NCBI RefSeq assembly: GCF_900100155.1
Contig: NZ_FMTP01000004.1
Span: 372,001 to 436,000, forward strand
DNA: 64,000 nucleotides
Source: Ancylobacter rudongensis
GTDB taxonomy: Bacteria > Pseudomonadota > Alphaproteobacteria > Rhizobiales > Xanthobacteraceae
Direction: 5' to 3'
Part shown: positions 16,483-25,166 of the stretch, piece by piece
Numbering within the stretch: the first letter of the stretch is position 1
Layout of the letters: every line of letters starts with the position of its first letter
The notes under the pieces: model-generated
What the model saw: the letters and a program-made list of their open reading frames with translations, nothing else
What the model was told of the DNA's origin: nothing
Database searches by the model: none
Position numbers and translations under genes: made by a program

Positions 16483-16670
16483 CCGTGATCCCAGGTGCGC
16501 CCCCCTGCGTAATCCCGAGGGCGCGGCTGCGTGCGGGAGGGTTGCGCGACCCTCGGTGAGGGTCTACCCCGCCTTTGCGCCCGAGGCGACACTTCTTCAC
16601 CCCGCTTCACCCGGCATCTTCCGCTTTGCCGTCGTCCGTTTTGCTCCGTCCGTTTGCTGCTGAGGCTCCC

Positions 16671-17693
16671 ATGCTGCGCTCCGCCACCGGCCTGCCCTTT
16701 GACGATATCCGCAACCTCGTCGCCCAGATGCCGGGGCCGGACATGGCCGCCCGCGCCGCCGCGAGCGCCCGGCAGGGGCAATTGGTGAAGCCGCCCGGCG
16801 CGTTGGGCCGGCTGGAGGAGATCGCCATCCACATCGCGGGGTGGCAGGGGCGGGAGATTCCGCAAGTGAACCGGCCGACCGTGGCGGTGTTCGCCGCCAC
16901 CCATGGCGTGGCCGGGCGGGGCGTCTCGCCTTACCCGTCCGAGGTGACCAAGCAGATGGTCGCCACCTTCACCGCCGGCAAGGCGGCGGTGAACCAGATC
17001 TGCGGCGTGTTCGGCGCCGGGCTGCGGGTGTTCGACCTCGCGCTCGATTTGCCGACGCCCGATATCGTCGAGCAGGACGCGCTGACCGAGGCCGAATGCG
17101 CCGCCACCATGGCCTTCGGCATGGAGGCGCTGGCCGGCGAGCCGGACCTGCTGTGCCTCGGCGAAATGGGCATCGGCAACACCACGGTGGCGGCCGCCAT
17201 CTTCCACGGCCTGTATGGCGGGCAGGCGAGCGACTGGGTCGGCCCCGGCACCGGCGCCACCGGCGAGGTTCTGGCCCGCAAGGTGGAGGCGGTGCGCGCG
17301 GCGGTGGCGCGCGCCAAGGGCCATCTCGACGACCCGCTGGAAGTGCTGCGCAAGCTCGGCGGTCGCGAAGTGGCGGCGATGGCCGGCGCCATCCTCGCGG
17401 CGCGGCTGCAGCGCGTGCCTGTCGTGCTCGACGGCTACGTGGTGACGGCCGCTGCCGCCGTGCTCAAGGCGCTCGACCCTTCGGCGCTCGACCACTGCCT
17501 CGCCGGCCATGTCTCGGCCGAGCCGGCGCATCGAACGGTGCTGGAACGGCTCGGCCTGCGGCCGCTGCTCGACCTCGACATGCGGCTCGGCGAGGGCTCC
17601 GGCGCGGCGCTGTCGATCGGGGTCATCAAATCCGCGCTGGCCTGCCATGGCGGCATGGCGACCTTCGCGGAAGCCGGCGTGGCGGGGGCGTGA
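16671..17693 (+). CDS. cobT: Nicotinate-nucleotide--dimethylbenzimidazole phosphoribosyltransferase
   Basis: A 340-residue enzyme that transfers phosphoribose from nicotinate mononucleotide to dimethylbenzimidazole, giving alpha-ribazole phosphate. Visible family blocks are KPPGALGRLEEIAIHIAGWQ, FAATHGVAGRGVSPYPSEVT, LGEMGIGNTTVAAAI, VLDGYVVTAAAA and the C-terminal RLGEGSGAAL, with the Glu expected to act as catalytic base. The ATG at 16671 gives the usual family length; the upstream in-frame sequence has no conservation. It diverges from bluB-cobS. Confidence 0.94.
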   Translation: MLRSATGLPFDDIRNLVAQMPGPDMAARAAASARQGQLVKPPGALGRLEEIAIHIAGWQGREIPQVNRPTVAVFAATHGVAGRGVSPYPSEVTKQMVATFTAGKAAVNQICGVFGAGLRVFDLALDLPTPDIVEQDALTEAECAATMAFGMEALAGEPDLLCLGEMGIGNTTVAAAIFHGLYGGQASDWVGPGTGATGEVLARKVEAVRAAVARAKGHLDDPLEVLRKLGGREVAAMAGAILAARLQRVPVVLDGYVVTAAAAVLKALDPSALDHCLAGHVSAEPAHRTVLERLGLRPLLDLDMRLGEGSGAALSIGVIKSALACHGGMATFAEAGVAGA

Positions 17694-17736
17694 GGGGACG
17701 GCCTTGTGGCGCAAGTTGGGGCGGGTGATCCACCGT

Positions 17737-17828
17737 CCCTCATCCCCGGGCTTGACCCGGGGACCCAGCCTTTGCCGGGTGGTGCGCGCGGTGGGGCTGG
17801 GTGGCCGGGTCAAGCCCGGCCATGAGGG
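17737..17828. repeat. Palindromic intergenic repeat, CCCGGGCTTGACCCGGG type, copy 1
   Basis: The element starts CCTCATCCCCGGGCTTGACC, passes through a GGGTGGTGCGCGC centre, and ends GGCCGGGTCAAGCCCGGCC ATGAGGG. The two sides are imperfect inverted copies, so it folds into a long hairpin. Similar copies are at 19101-19185 and 44279-44370. It resembles RIME-type elements of Rhizobiales (inference). It lies between cobT and the nuclease gene. Confidence 0.75.
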
Positions 17829-17834
17829 CTGGTG

Positions 17835-18380
17835 ATGAGTTTCAACCTTTCACGCGCGCGCCCTCGGCGCGCCCGCCCGCCACAGGGTTGGCGGCCACAG
17901 ACCTGGCGCGGGATTGCCCTCGCCGGCGCCCTCATCGTGATCGCGCTGGTGGTCGAGCATGTCATTCCCCCGCTCACCGGCGCGGTGCGGGTGTCGGATG
18001 GCGACAGCGTGGAGATATCAGGCGAGCGGGTGCGGCTGGAGGGCATTGACGCGCCGGAGCTGCATCAGGACTGCGGGGAGGGGGCGAAGGCCTGGCCCTG
18101 CGGAATCCAGGCGCGCGGGGCGCTGGCGGCGCTGGTCGCCCAAGGCGAGGTGAGCTGCCGGCCGGTGGATGAGGACCGCTATGGCCGCGCCGTCGCCCGC
18201 TGCACGGTCGGCGGTGCCGATATCGGCGCGGCGCTGGTGCGGCAGGGCTGGGCGGTGACGCTGGGGCTGGCCTACCGGGCCGAGGAGCGCGCGGCGCGGG
18301 CGGCCGGCGCCGGCATCTGGGCCGGCCCGTTCGACATGCCGGCCGACTGGCGGGCGCGCCATCCAAGGCCGGCGGAGTGA
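17835..18380 (+). CDS. Thermonuclease (SNase-like) family protein, membrane anchored
   Basis: About 181 residues; a GTG one codon upstream is an equal start. An arginine-rich N-terminus precedes one hydrophobic anchor, GIALAGALIVIALVVEHVI, followed by an SNase-like OB-fold domain: VRVSDGDSVEISGERVRLEG, IDAPEL, and EDRYGRAVARC. The Arg, Asp and Glu residues of the staphylococcal nuclease site appear kept in RLEGIDAPE. It may cut nucleic acid at the cell surface or serve only as a fold. Its 5' end abuts the palindromic repeat. Confidence 0.8.
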   Translation: MSFNLSRARPRRARPPQGWRPQTWRGIALAGALIVIALVVEHVIPPLTGAVRVSDGDSVEISGERVRLEGIDAPELHQDCGEGAKAWPCGIQARGALAALVAQGEVSCRPVDEDRYGRAVARCTVGGADIGAALVRQGWAVTLGLAYRAEERAARAAGAGIWAGPFDMPADWRARHPRPAE

Positions 18381-18414
18381 TGACGCGCAGCTGTACGCTC
18401 CCTATCTAACCGCC

Positions 18415-19050
18415 ATGCCACCGGACGACCTCGACTCTCTCCTCACTGAGATCCGCGCCTGCCGCTTCTGCGTCGAGAGCCCGCGCGGAAGGCCGCTGCC
18501 GCATGCGCCGCGCCCGGTGCTGCATGTCGGGCCGAGGGCGCGCATCCTCATTGCCGGGCAGGCGCCGGGCACCAAGGTGCATGCCTCCGGCCGCTCCTTC
18601 ACCGATGCCTCTGGCGAGCGGCTGCGCGACTGGCTCGGGGTCGGCGCCGAGACCTTCTATGACCCCGACCGCATCGCCGTTGCGGCGATGGGCTTCTGCT
18701 TTCCCGGGCAGGACGCCAAGGGCGGCGACCTGCCGCCGCGCCGGGAATGCGCCAGCCTCTGGCACGACCGGCTGTTCGCGGCGCGGGCGCCGTTCGATCT
18801 CGTGGTGGCGGTGGGGGCGGCGGCGCAGGCCTATCATCTGCGCCGGCTCGGGCTGGAGCGCTTCGCCGGCGGCGGGCTGACCGAACGGGTGGAACGCTGG
18901 CGGGAGATCTGGGACGCGCGGGCGGCGCCGCGCCTCCTGCCGCTGCCGCACCCTTCCTGGCGCAACACCGGCTGGCTGAAGCGCCATCCCTGGTTCGAGG
19001 CGGAGCTGGTGCCGGTGCTGCGCGCCGAGGTGGCACGGCTGGTGAATTGA
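18415..19050 (+). CDS. Uracil-DNA glycosylase family protein
   Basis: A 211-residue protein with an N-terminal Cys pair (RACRFC), the motif ILIAGQAPGTKVHASGRSFT replacing the canonical GxGPG segment, DASGERLRDWLGV, and a C-terminal LPLPHPSWRN in place of the HPSxxN loop. It resembles the UdgX/UDG-like subset common in Proteobacteria. Some members bind uracil DNA tightly or lack activity, so catalytic function is uncertain. It stands alone downstream of the nuclease-like gene. Confidence 0.82.
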   Translation: MPPDDLDSLLTEIRACRFCVESPRGRPLPHAPRPVLHVGPRARILIAGQAPGTKVHASGRSFTDASGERLRDWLGVGAETFYDPDRIAVAAMGFCFPGQDAKGGDLPPRRECASLWHDRLFAARAPFDLVVAVGAAAQAYHLRRLGLERFAGGGLTERVERWREIWDARAAPRLLPLPHPSWRNTGWLKRHPWFEAELVPVLRAEVARLVN

Positions 19051-19058
19051 GCCTCACT

Positions 19059-19103
19059 CATGAGTGGCATCCTCATGAGTGGCATCCTCATGGGTGGCAC
19101 CCT
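19059..19103. repeat. Three tandem copies of a 15-bp unit
   Basis: Unit CATGAGTGGCATCCT occurs at 19059-19073 and 19074-19088, followed by the variant CATGGGTGGCACCCT at 19089-19103, which runs into the palindromic repeat. It lies just after the glycosylase-family stop codon. The last copy merges with the repeat's CCTCATG start, suggesting slippage next to the element. Confidence 0.85.
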
Positions 19104-19185
19104 CATGCCCGGGCTTGACCCGGGCACCCAGGGACCGGGCGGGCCGGCGTGGCCTGGGTCCGCGGGTCAAGCCCACGGATGAGGG
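19101..19185. repeat. Palindromic intergenic repeat, CCCGGGCTTGACCCGGG type, copy 2
   Basis: Starts CCTCATGCCCGGGCTTGACC and ends CGGGTCAAGCCCACGGATGA plus GGG. The arms are imperfectly complementary. It lies between the convergent glycosylase-family and amino-acid permease genes, where a strong hairpin could end transcription from both sides. Confidence 0.75.
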
Positions 19186-19247
19186 GCCTGATGAGGTTGG
19201 AGCGATCCCGGATCGGCCTGCGGCCGTCCGGGCTGACGTCAGCTCAT

Positions 19248-20000
19248 TCAGCGCGACACCAGCAGATGCCGGTTCAGCCGGCGCTCCAGCACGTTCCACA
19301 CCCGCCGGACGATCTCGACCATCACCAGATACAGCACCGCCGCCCAGAGATAGACCTCCATGTCATAGGAGCGGGAGAAGGCGAGGCGGGTGACGCCCAT
19401 CAAATCGTAGACGGTGATGACCGAGGCGATGGCGCTGGCCTTGATCATCAGCACCAGCTCATTGCCGAGCGGGCGCAGCCCCACCGCGATCGCCTGCGGC
19501 AGGATGATCTTGCGATAGGCCAGCACGCGCGACAGGCCGAGCGCCTGCGCCGCCTCCATCTGCCCGGCCGGCAGGGTCTGGATGCCGCCGCGCAGGATCT
19601 CCGACTGGTAGGCGGCGGTGTTGAGGGTGAAGGTGAACACCGCGCAGTTGAAGGCGTCGCGGAAGAACCACCACAGGCCGATATCGGTGAGCTGTTCGCG
19701 GAACTGGCCGGCGCCGTAATAGATCAGGAAGGTCTGCGCCAGCAGCGGCGTGCCGCGGAAGAAATAGGAATAGGTGAAGGCCGCGCGGGAGAGGACCTTG
19801 CCGCCCTCCACCCGGGCGATGGCGAGCGGCAGCGCCAGCACGGCGCCGAAGACGATGGACAGCCCGACCAGCTGCAGCGTCACCCAGACGCCTTCTAGAA
19901 AGCGCAGCCCGTAGCGGCTCATCAAATCGGCGTTGAGGCCGATCAGGCCCATCGCCCAGAGGAAGCCCTCGCCGATCATGCCGAGAAACGGTTCCATCAA
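19248..20000 (-). CDS. Amino-acid ABC transporter permease (HisM/ArtM-like)
   Basis: A 250-residue polar amino-acid permease with about five membrane segments. The HEQRO-type signature region is SYFFRGTPLLAQTFLIYYG, and the ATPase-contact loop is QMEAAQALGLSRVLAYRKII followed by LPQA. It overlaps the upstream permease gene by four bases. Last gene of a binding protein-permease-permease operon; no ATPase gene follows. Confidence 0.88.
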   Translation of the reverse strand: MMEPFLGMIGEGFLWAMGLIGLNADLMSRYGLRFLEGVWVTLQLVGLSIVFGAVLALPLAIARVEGGKVLSRAAFTYSYFFRGTPLLAQTFLIYYGAGQFREQLTDIGLWWFFRDAFNCAVFTFTLNTAAYQSEILRGGIQTLPAGQMEAAQALGLSRVLAYRKIILPQAIAVGLRPLGNELVLMIKASAIASVITVYDLMGVTRLAFSRSYDMEVYLWAAVLYLVMVEIVRRVWNVLERRLNRHLLVSR

Positions 20001-20719
20001 TGGCCTCCCACCCGCTTGAAGCCACGCGAGGCCCGGTTCTCCAGCGCGGTGAAGACGAAGCTGGAGAGGCCGGAGAAGACGAGATAGATCAGGCAGGCGA
20101 CGAGGTAGAAGAAGAAGGGCTGCTTGGTCACGCCGACCGCGATCGAGGTCTGGCGCATCAGATCGCTGATGGCGATCACCGAGACCAGCGACGTGTCCTT
20201 CAACAGCACCATCCAGTTGTTGGACAGGCCCGGCAGGGCGACACGCCAGAGCTGCGGGAACGTGACCAGCCGGAAGGTGTTCCAGCCCGACAGGCCGAGC
20301 GCGGACGCCGCCTCCTTCTGGCCCTTCGGCACGGCGCGAATGGCGGCGAGCAGCACCTCGCTGGAGAAGGCGCCGAGCACCAGACCGAGCGCCACCACGC
20401 CGGCGACGAACTGGTTCACCTCGATATGGGCGCCCTCGACCACATAGCCGGCCAGGCGGGTGAGCAGCATCTGCCCGCCATAATAGACGATGAACAGGGT
20501 GAGCAGTTCCGGCAGGCCGCGAAACACCGTGGTGTAGAGGTCGCCCACCGCCCGCAGCGCCCGCGAGCGCGAATCCTTGGCCACCGCCACGGCGAGGCCG
20601 ATGGCGATGCCGACCGGCAGGGTGACGAGGGCGAGCTCGATGGTGAGCAGCGCGCCCTGCAAAATCTCGTCGCCCCAGCCATTCGGGCCGAAGGACAGCA
20701 GCTCAAGGAGATCCAGCAT
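19997..20719 (-). CDS. Amino-acid ABC transporter permease (HisQ/ArtQ-like)
   Basis: A 240-residue partner permease with TTVFRGLPELLTLFIVYYGG as the family signature and GQKEAASALGLSGWNTFRLV as the ATPase-contact loop, then FPQLWRVALPG. It forms a heterodimer with the protein from the next gene, with which it overlaps by four bases (ATGA-type). Substrates of this subgroup are basic or polar amino acids such as Arg, Orn, Lys, His or octopine-like opines. Confidence 0.88.
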   Translation of the reverse strand: MLDLLELLSFGPNGWGDEILQGALLTIELALVTLPVGIAIGLAVAVAKDSRSRALRAVGDLYTTVFRGLPELLTLFIVYYGGQMLLTRLAGYVVEGAHIEVNQFVAGVVALGLVLGAFSSEVLLAAIRAVPKGQKEAASALGLSGWNTFRLVTFPQLWRVALPGLSNNWMVLLKDTSLVSVIAISDLMRQTSIAVGVTKQPFFFYLVACLIYLVFSGLSSFVFTALENRASRGFKRVGGH

Positions 20720-20796
20720 GATGGACGGCGCGCCCCACGGTCATCGACGAGAAGGCGCCGTCCCGGCCGGGCCGGAACGGCGCTGCGGCGCGGGCG

Positions 20797-21573
20797 TCAG
20801 TAGACGCTGAAGGGGAAATACTTGTCGTTGATGGTCTTGTAGGTGCCATCGGCGACGATCGCGTCGATCGCCTTGTTGAACATCGCCACCAGTTCGGGGT
20901 CGTCCTTGCGGATGCCGATGCCGATGCCCTCGCCGAAATATTTCGCGTCGGTATGGTCGGCGCCGACGAACTGGCAGCAGCCGCCATCCTTGGAATTCAG
21001 CCATTCCAGCAGCACGATCTTGTCGGCCAGAACCGCGTCGAGCCGGCCATTGGCGAGGTCGAGATTGGCCTCGTCCTGCTTGCCGTACAGCTTCACCTCG
21101 GCGCCGGCCTTGGCGTAGACGTCCTCAAGGTAGTTCGAGTGGATGGTCGAGGCCTGCGCGCCCAGCACCTTGCCCTTCAGCGCGGCCGGCGAGGTGTCGG
21201 TGATCTTGCTGTCCTTCGGGGCGGCGAAGATTGCGGCGGTCTTGTAGTATTTGTTGGTGAAGGCGATCTGCTGCTTGCGCTCCTCGGTGATCGACATCGA
21301 GGCGACGATGGCGTCGTACTTGCCGGCCAGCAGCGCGGGAATGATGCCGTCCCAGTCCTGCGCGGTGAAGGTGCATTCCACCTTCATCTTGGCGCACAGC
21401 GCCTTGGCGATATCGACGTCGAAGCCCTTCAGCTCGCCATGCTCCATATAGTTGAAGGGCGGGTAGGCGCCTTCGGTGCCGATGCGGACGGTCTTCCATT
21501 CCTTGGCGGAGGCGCCGCCGGCCATGGCCACTGCAAGCATGGCCACGGCCGCGAACCGGGTGACGAGCCTCAT
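20797..21573 (-). CDS. Amino-acid ABC transporter substrate-binding protein (ArgT/HisJ-like)
   Basis: A 258-residue family 3 periplasmic binding protein. Signal peptide MRLVTRFAAVAMLAVAMAGG ASA is cleaved near residue 23. The mature start VRIGTEGAYPPFNYMEHGEL, then GFDVDIAKALCAKMKVECTF, matches LAO/His-binding proteins, and a CCQF segment near the C-terminus is typical. The start at 21573 has a GAGGGGAA Shine-Dalgarno; a longer form would start before it. First gene of the operon and divergent from mrp. Confidence 0.9.
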   Translation of the reverse strand: MRLVTRFAAVAMLAVAMAGGASAKEWKTVRIGTEGAYPPFNYMEHGELKGFDVDIAKALCAKMKVECTFTAQDWDGIIPALLAGKYDAIVASMSITEERKQQIAFTNKYYKTAAIFAAPKDSKITDTSPAALKGKVLGAQASTIHSNYLEDVYAKAGAEVKLYGKQDEANLDLANGRLDAVLADKIVLLEWLNSKDGGCCQFVGADHTDAKYFGEGIGIGIRKDDPELVAMFNKAIDAIVADGTYKTINDKYFPFSVY

Positions 21574-21821
21574 GATGTTCCCCTCTGAAAGACGATGCTT
21601 CGCCGGTGTGTTGTGTCGTTCCCGGCAATCCATGCTGGCACTATTTCCGAATGTAGCGCAACGGGGATGCCGCTTAGCTAGTCAGAAAGTCGAACTGATC
21701 CATTTGTGTGCAGTGCAGCGCCATCAGGCCGGCCAATCGGGCAATCCGGCGGCACGGGTTGACGCTGGCAGCGCGCTGGTGTGTCTCAGCTTGAAACAGA
21801 TCCATTGAGGAGAAGCGCGCG

Positions 21822-23006
21822 ATGGCGACGGCAGACGATGTGAAGGCGCGGCTGGCGCAGGTTTCCGCTCCCGACGGCCGTCCCGTGACCGAGGCCGGCG
21901 TGCTCTCGGAGGTGCTGGTCTCGGACGGCAAGGTCTACCTCTCCCTCACTGTCGACGCCGCTGAAGCGCGCGCCTGGGAGCCCGTGCGCGCCGCCGTGGA
22001 GCGCACGGTGCGCGGCACGCCGGGCGTGACCTCGGCGCTGGTGGCGCTCACCGCCGAACGCAAGGCCGGCCTGCCGCCGGTCGCGTCGCACACGCCCGCA
22101 GCGGCGCGCGCGCCAGCGGCGGGCGGCCATTCCCATGCCGGGCACTCCCCTGCCGGCCACAGCCACGCGCAGCCGCCGGCCGATCCGCAGAAGGAGACGC
22201 CGGGCCTGCCAGGTGTCGGCGCCATCATCGCGGTGGCGTCCGGCAAGGGCGGGGTGGGCAAGTCGACGCTGGCAGCCAATCTGGCGCTGGGCCTCGCCGC
22301 CTCCGGGCTCAAGGTCGGCCTGCTGGACGCCGATATTTACGGCCCCTCGGTGCCGCGCCTGATGGGGCTGAAGGGCCGCCCCGAGGTCAACGGCCGGATG
22401 ATCACCCCGATGCAGGCCTTCGGCATCAAGGTGATGTCGATCGGCTTCATGGTCGAGGAAGAGACGCCGATGATCTGGCGCGGGCCGATGGTGATGTCGG
22501 CGATCAGCCAGATGCTGAAGGAAGTGAACTGGGCGCCGCTCGACATTCTGGTTGTCGACATGCCGCCCGGCACCGGCGACGCGCAGCTGACCATGGCGCA
22601 GCAGGTGCCGCTGGCCGGCGCGGTCATCGTCTCCACCCCGCAGGATCTCGCGCTGATCGATGCGCGGCGCGGCGTCGCCATGTTCCAGAAAGTGAACGTG
22701 CCGGTCCTCGGCGTGGTCGAGAATATGAGCTACTTCATGTGCCCGCATTGCGGCACCCGCTCCGACCTGTTCGGCCATGGCGGGGCGCGGCACGAGGCGC
22801 AGCGGCTCGGCGTGCCCTTCCTCGGCGAGGTGCCGCTGCAGATGTCGATCCGCGAGACCTCCGATGCCGGCCTGCCCGTGGTGGCGACCCGGCCGGACAG
22901 TCCGGAGGCGGGCATTTATCGCGGCATCGCCCAGGCGGTGCGCGAGGCGCTCGCCGGCCGCCACAGCACCGCCCGCGCCGCGCCGCGCATCGTCATGGAA
23001 GGGTGA
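21822..23006 (+). CDS. Mrp/NBP35 family Fe-S cluster carrier ATPase
   Basis: A 394-residue P-loop carrier that holds and transfers [4Fe-4S] clusters to apoproteins. Residues 1-85 are a MIP18/DUF59-like domain. A His-rich linker follows at about 90-116, including GGHSHAGHSPAGHSHAQ. The deviant Walker A is SGKGGVGKST from 140, and the C-terminal CPHCG is the CxxC that binds the bridging cluster. A Shine-Dalgarno GAGGAGAAG precedes the ATG. Usually annotated apbC or mrp. The His-rich linker is longer than in E. coli Mrp. Confidence 0.92.
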   Translation: MATADDVKARLAQVSAPDGRPVTEAGVLSEVLVSDGKVYLSLTVDAAEARAWEPVRAAVERTVRGTPGVTSALVALTAERKAGLPPVASHTPAAARAPAAGGHSHAGHSPAGHSHAQPPADPQKETPGLPGVGAIIAVASGKGGVGKSTLAANLALGLAASGLKVGLLDADIYGPSVPRLMGLKGRPEVNGRMITPMQAFGIKVMSIGFMVEEETPMIWRGPMVMSAISQMLKEVNWAPLDILVVDMPPGTGDAQLTMAQQVPLAGAVIVSTPQDLALIDARRGVAMFQKVNVPVLGVVENMSYFMCPHCGTRSDLFGHGGARHEAQRLGVPFLGEVPLQMSIRETSDAGLPVVATRPDSPEAGIYRGIAQAVREALAGRHSTARAAPRIVMEG

Positions 23007-23013
23007 GGGGCGC

Positions 23014-23033
23014 GCGCCACTTGCCGGTGGCGC
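23014..23033. terminator. Hairpin between convergent mrp and PEP mutase-like genes
   Basis: A stem of GCGCCAC and GTGGCGC with a 6-base loop (TTGCCG) occupies almost the entire gap between the two stop codons. There is no U-run, so intrinsic termination is uncertain. Confidence 0.4.
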
Positions 23034-23036
23034 CGC

Positions 23037-23867
23037 CTATCGCTCCTGCGCCGCGAAGGCGGTGAAGACGGCCTCGATCTCGGCGAAGCCCATCGCCTCG
23101 TCGAGGAAATCGAACCGCTCCTCGCGCTGCATAGCCTGCGCCGCGCGGATCACCGCGCCATAGGCGAGCCGGGCGAGGCTGGAGCCGACGCTGATGCGGC
23201 GCACCCCGGCGTCGCTCAGTTCCTTGCGGGTGAAGCGCGTCTTGCCGATGCCGATGACGACGTTCACCGGCCGGGAGACCGACGCGCAGACCGTGCGCAC
23301 CGCCTCGATATCCGGCAGGCCGGGGGCGTAGAGCACATCGGCCCCCGCCGCCTCGAACGCCTGCAGCCGGCGGATGGTGTCGTCGAGATCGGGCCGGCCC
23401 CAGAGGAAATTCTCCGCCCGTGCGGTGAGCACGAAATCGCCCGGCAGGCCATTGCGGGCCTCCGCCGCCGCCGCGATGCGCTCGACGGCGAGGGTGAAAT
23501 CGTAGATCGGCGCGTCGCGCTGGCCGGTATGGTCCTCCAGCGATCCCCCGGCCAGCCCGAGGGCGGCGGCGGCGCGGATGGTCTCGGCCGCGCTCTCCGG
23601 GCTGTCGCCGAGGCCCATTTCGAGATCGGCCGACACCGGCAGCGGCGTCGCGGCGACGATACCGGCGCAATGGGCGAACAGATCCGCGCGCGAGGTGGTG
23701 CCCTCGGCGACACCGCGCGAAAAATCCATGCCGGCGCTGGTGGTGGCGAGCGCGGGATAGCCCAGCGCGGCGAAGATGCGCGCCGTGCCGGCATCCCACG
23801 GATTGGGCAGGATGAAGGCGCCGGGCCCCTCATGCAGGGCGCGGAAGCGGGCGGCCTTGTCGTCCAT
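23037..23867 (-). CDS. Isocitrate lyase/PEP mutase family protein
   Basis: A 276-residue TIM-barrel enzyme of the ICL/PEPM superfamily. Typical pieces are ILPNPWDAGTARIFAALGYP, ALATTSAGMDFSRG, PVSADLEMGLGDSPE, GGSLEDHTGQ and GADVLYAPGLPD. The usual KRCGH-type catalytic loop of isocitrate lyase is absent, which fits the oxaloacetate decarboxylase, phosphonopyruvate hydrolase or carboxyvinyl-carboxyphosphonate group. The actual reaction is not assigned. It is divergent from the TRAP binding protein gene. Confidence 0.82.
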   Translation of the reverse strand: MDDKAARFRALHEGPGAFILPNPWDAGTARIFAALGYPALATTSAGMDFSRGVAEGTTSRADLFAHCAGIVAATPLPVSADLEMGLGDSPESAAETIRAAAALGLAGGSLEDHTGQRDAPIYDFTLAVERIAAAAEARNGLPGDFVLTARAENFLWGRPDLDDTIRRLQAFEAAGADVLYAPGLPDIEAVRTVCASVSRPVNVVIGIGKTRFTRKELSDAGVRRISVGSSLARLAYGAVIRAAQAMQREERFDFLDEAMGFAEIEAVFTAFAAQER

Positions 23868-24021
23868 ATGCAGCGTCTCCCCGATGATGGCGGAAAGCTA
23901 GCCAAGCGACGCGAACAGAGCAAGAACATTTGCGTGCGCTCAGCTGCGAAGGCCAAGCCGGTTGCCCTGCGCCGCCGGCTGTTGCAAACATCCCCCGCCC
24001 ATTTGCGAGGGAGGCCCGCCC

Positions 24022-25110
24022 ATGAAGCGCCGCGATTTTCTCCGCACCGCCGCACTCGCCGCTCCCGCGGCGGGCCTGGCCGCGCCCGCCATCGCGCAGG
24101 ACGCGCCGCAGGTGCGCTGGCGGCTCACCTCGTCCGTGCCGAAGGTGCTGGACGCGATTTTCGGCGCCAATGAGCTGGTGTCGAAATATGTGAGCGAGGT
24201 GACACAGGGCCGCTTCGTCATCCAGAACTTTGCCGCCGGCGAGATCGTGCCCGGCCTGCAGGCGCTCGACGCGGTGCAGAACGGCACGGTCGAGATCGCC
24301 CAGACGCCGCTCTATTACTACACCGGCAAGGACCCGTCCTTCGCCTGCTTCACCACCATGCCGTTCGGGCTCAATGCGCGCATGCAGAACGCCTGGTTCT
24401 ACCATGGCGGCGGGCGCGAATTGCAGGACGAGTTCCTGGCGAAGTACAACCTCGTCGGCTTTCTCGGCGGCAATACCGGCACCCAGATGGGCGGCTGGTT
24501 CCGCAAGGAGGTGAAGGACCTCGCCGACTTCCGTGGCCTGAAGTTCCGCATCGGCGGCATTGCCGGGCAGGTGGTGGCCAAGCTCGGCGTGGTGCCGCAG
24601 CAGATCGCGCCCGGCGATATCTATGCCGCGCTGGAAAAGGGCACGATCGACGCCTGCGAATGGGTCGGGCCCTATGACGACGAGAAGCTCGGGCTTAATC
24701 GGGTGGCGCCCTATTACTATTATCCCGGCTGGTGGGATGGCGGGCCGACGATGAATGTCGTGGTCAACCGCGACAAGTGGAACAGCCTGCCCAAGAGCTA
24801 CCAGGCCGCGTTCGAGGCGGCGGTGGCCTATGCCAATGCCGACATGCTGGCGAAATACGACGCCTTCAACCCGGCGGCGCTGCGCCGGCTGGTGGCGGCC
24901 GGGGCGCAGCTGCGCACTTTCCCGCAGAGCTTCCTCGACGCCTCCTGGCAGGCCTCGAACGAGCTGAACGCCGAGATCGGGGCGAAGAACCTCGGCTTCA
25001 AGAAGATCATGGACGCGCAGATCGCCTTCCGCAACGAGGAGTATCTGTGGTGGCAGGTTGGCGAATATCCGTATGACGGCTACATGATCCGCGCCCGCAC
25101 GCGGGGGTGA
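24022..25110 (+). CDS. TRAP transporter substrate-binding protein (DctP/TakP type), copy 1
   Basis: A 362-residue periplasmic binding protein with a twin-arginine signal ([20 protein letters not shown]) cleaved near residue 27. Characteristic blocks are GEIVPGLQALDAVQNGTVEI, YYYTGKDPSFACF, PFGLNARMQNAWFYHGGG and the C-terminal EYLWWQVGEYPYDGYMIRAR. The TakP group binds 2-oxo acids or related carboxylates, often with a metal cation. The start at 24022 fits the Tat signal. A second copy follows directly. No DctQ or DctM membrane genes are nearby. Confidence 0.88.
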   Translation: MKRRDFLRTAALAAPAAGLAAPAIAQDAPQVRWRLTSSVPKVLDAIFGANELVSKYVSEVTQGRFVIQNFAAGEIVPGLQALDAVQNGTVEIAQTPLYYYTGKDPSFACFTTMPFGLNARMQNAWFYHGGGRELQDEFLAKYNLVGFLGGNTGTQMGGWFRKEVKDLADFRGLKFRIGGIAGQVVAKLGVVPQQIAPGDIYAALEKGTIDACEWVGPYDDEKLGLNRVAPYYYYPGWWDGGPTMNVVVNRDKWNSLPKSYQAAFEAAVAYANADMLAKYDAFNPAALRRLVAAGAQLRTFPQSFLDASWQASNELNAEIGAKNLGFKKIMDAQIAFRNEEYLWWQVGEYPYDGYMIRARTRG

Positions 25111-25166
25111 GGTTTCTCCCTCTTCCCGTTGGGGAGAGGGAATAAAAAAACACAGAGGAAACGCCG

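Noticed and set aside
16483-16670. Cobalamin riboswitch between bluB and cobT
   Set aside because: The position would suit one, but neither strand shows the conserved B12-box core (GCCACTG) or the usual paired stems; only a short GAGGGT hairpin was seen.
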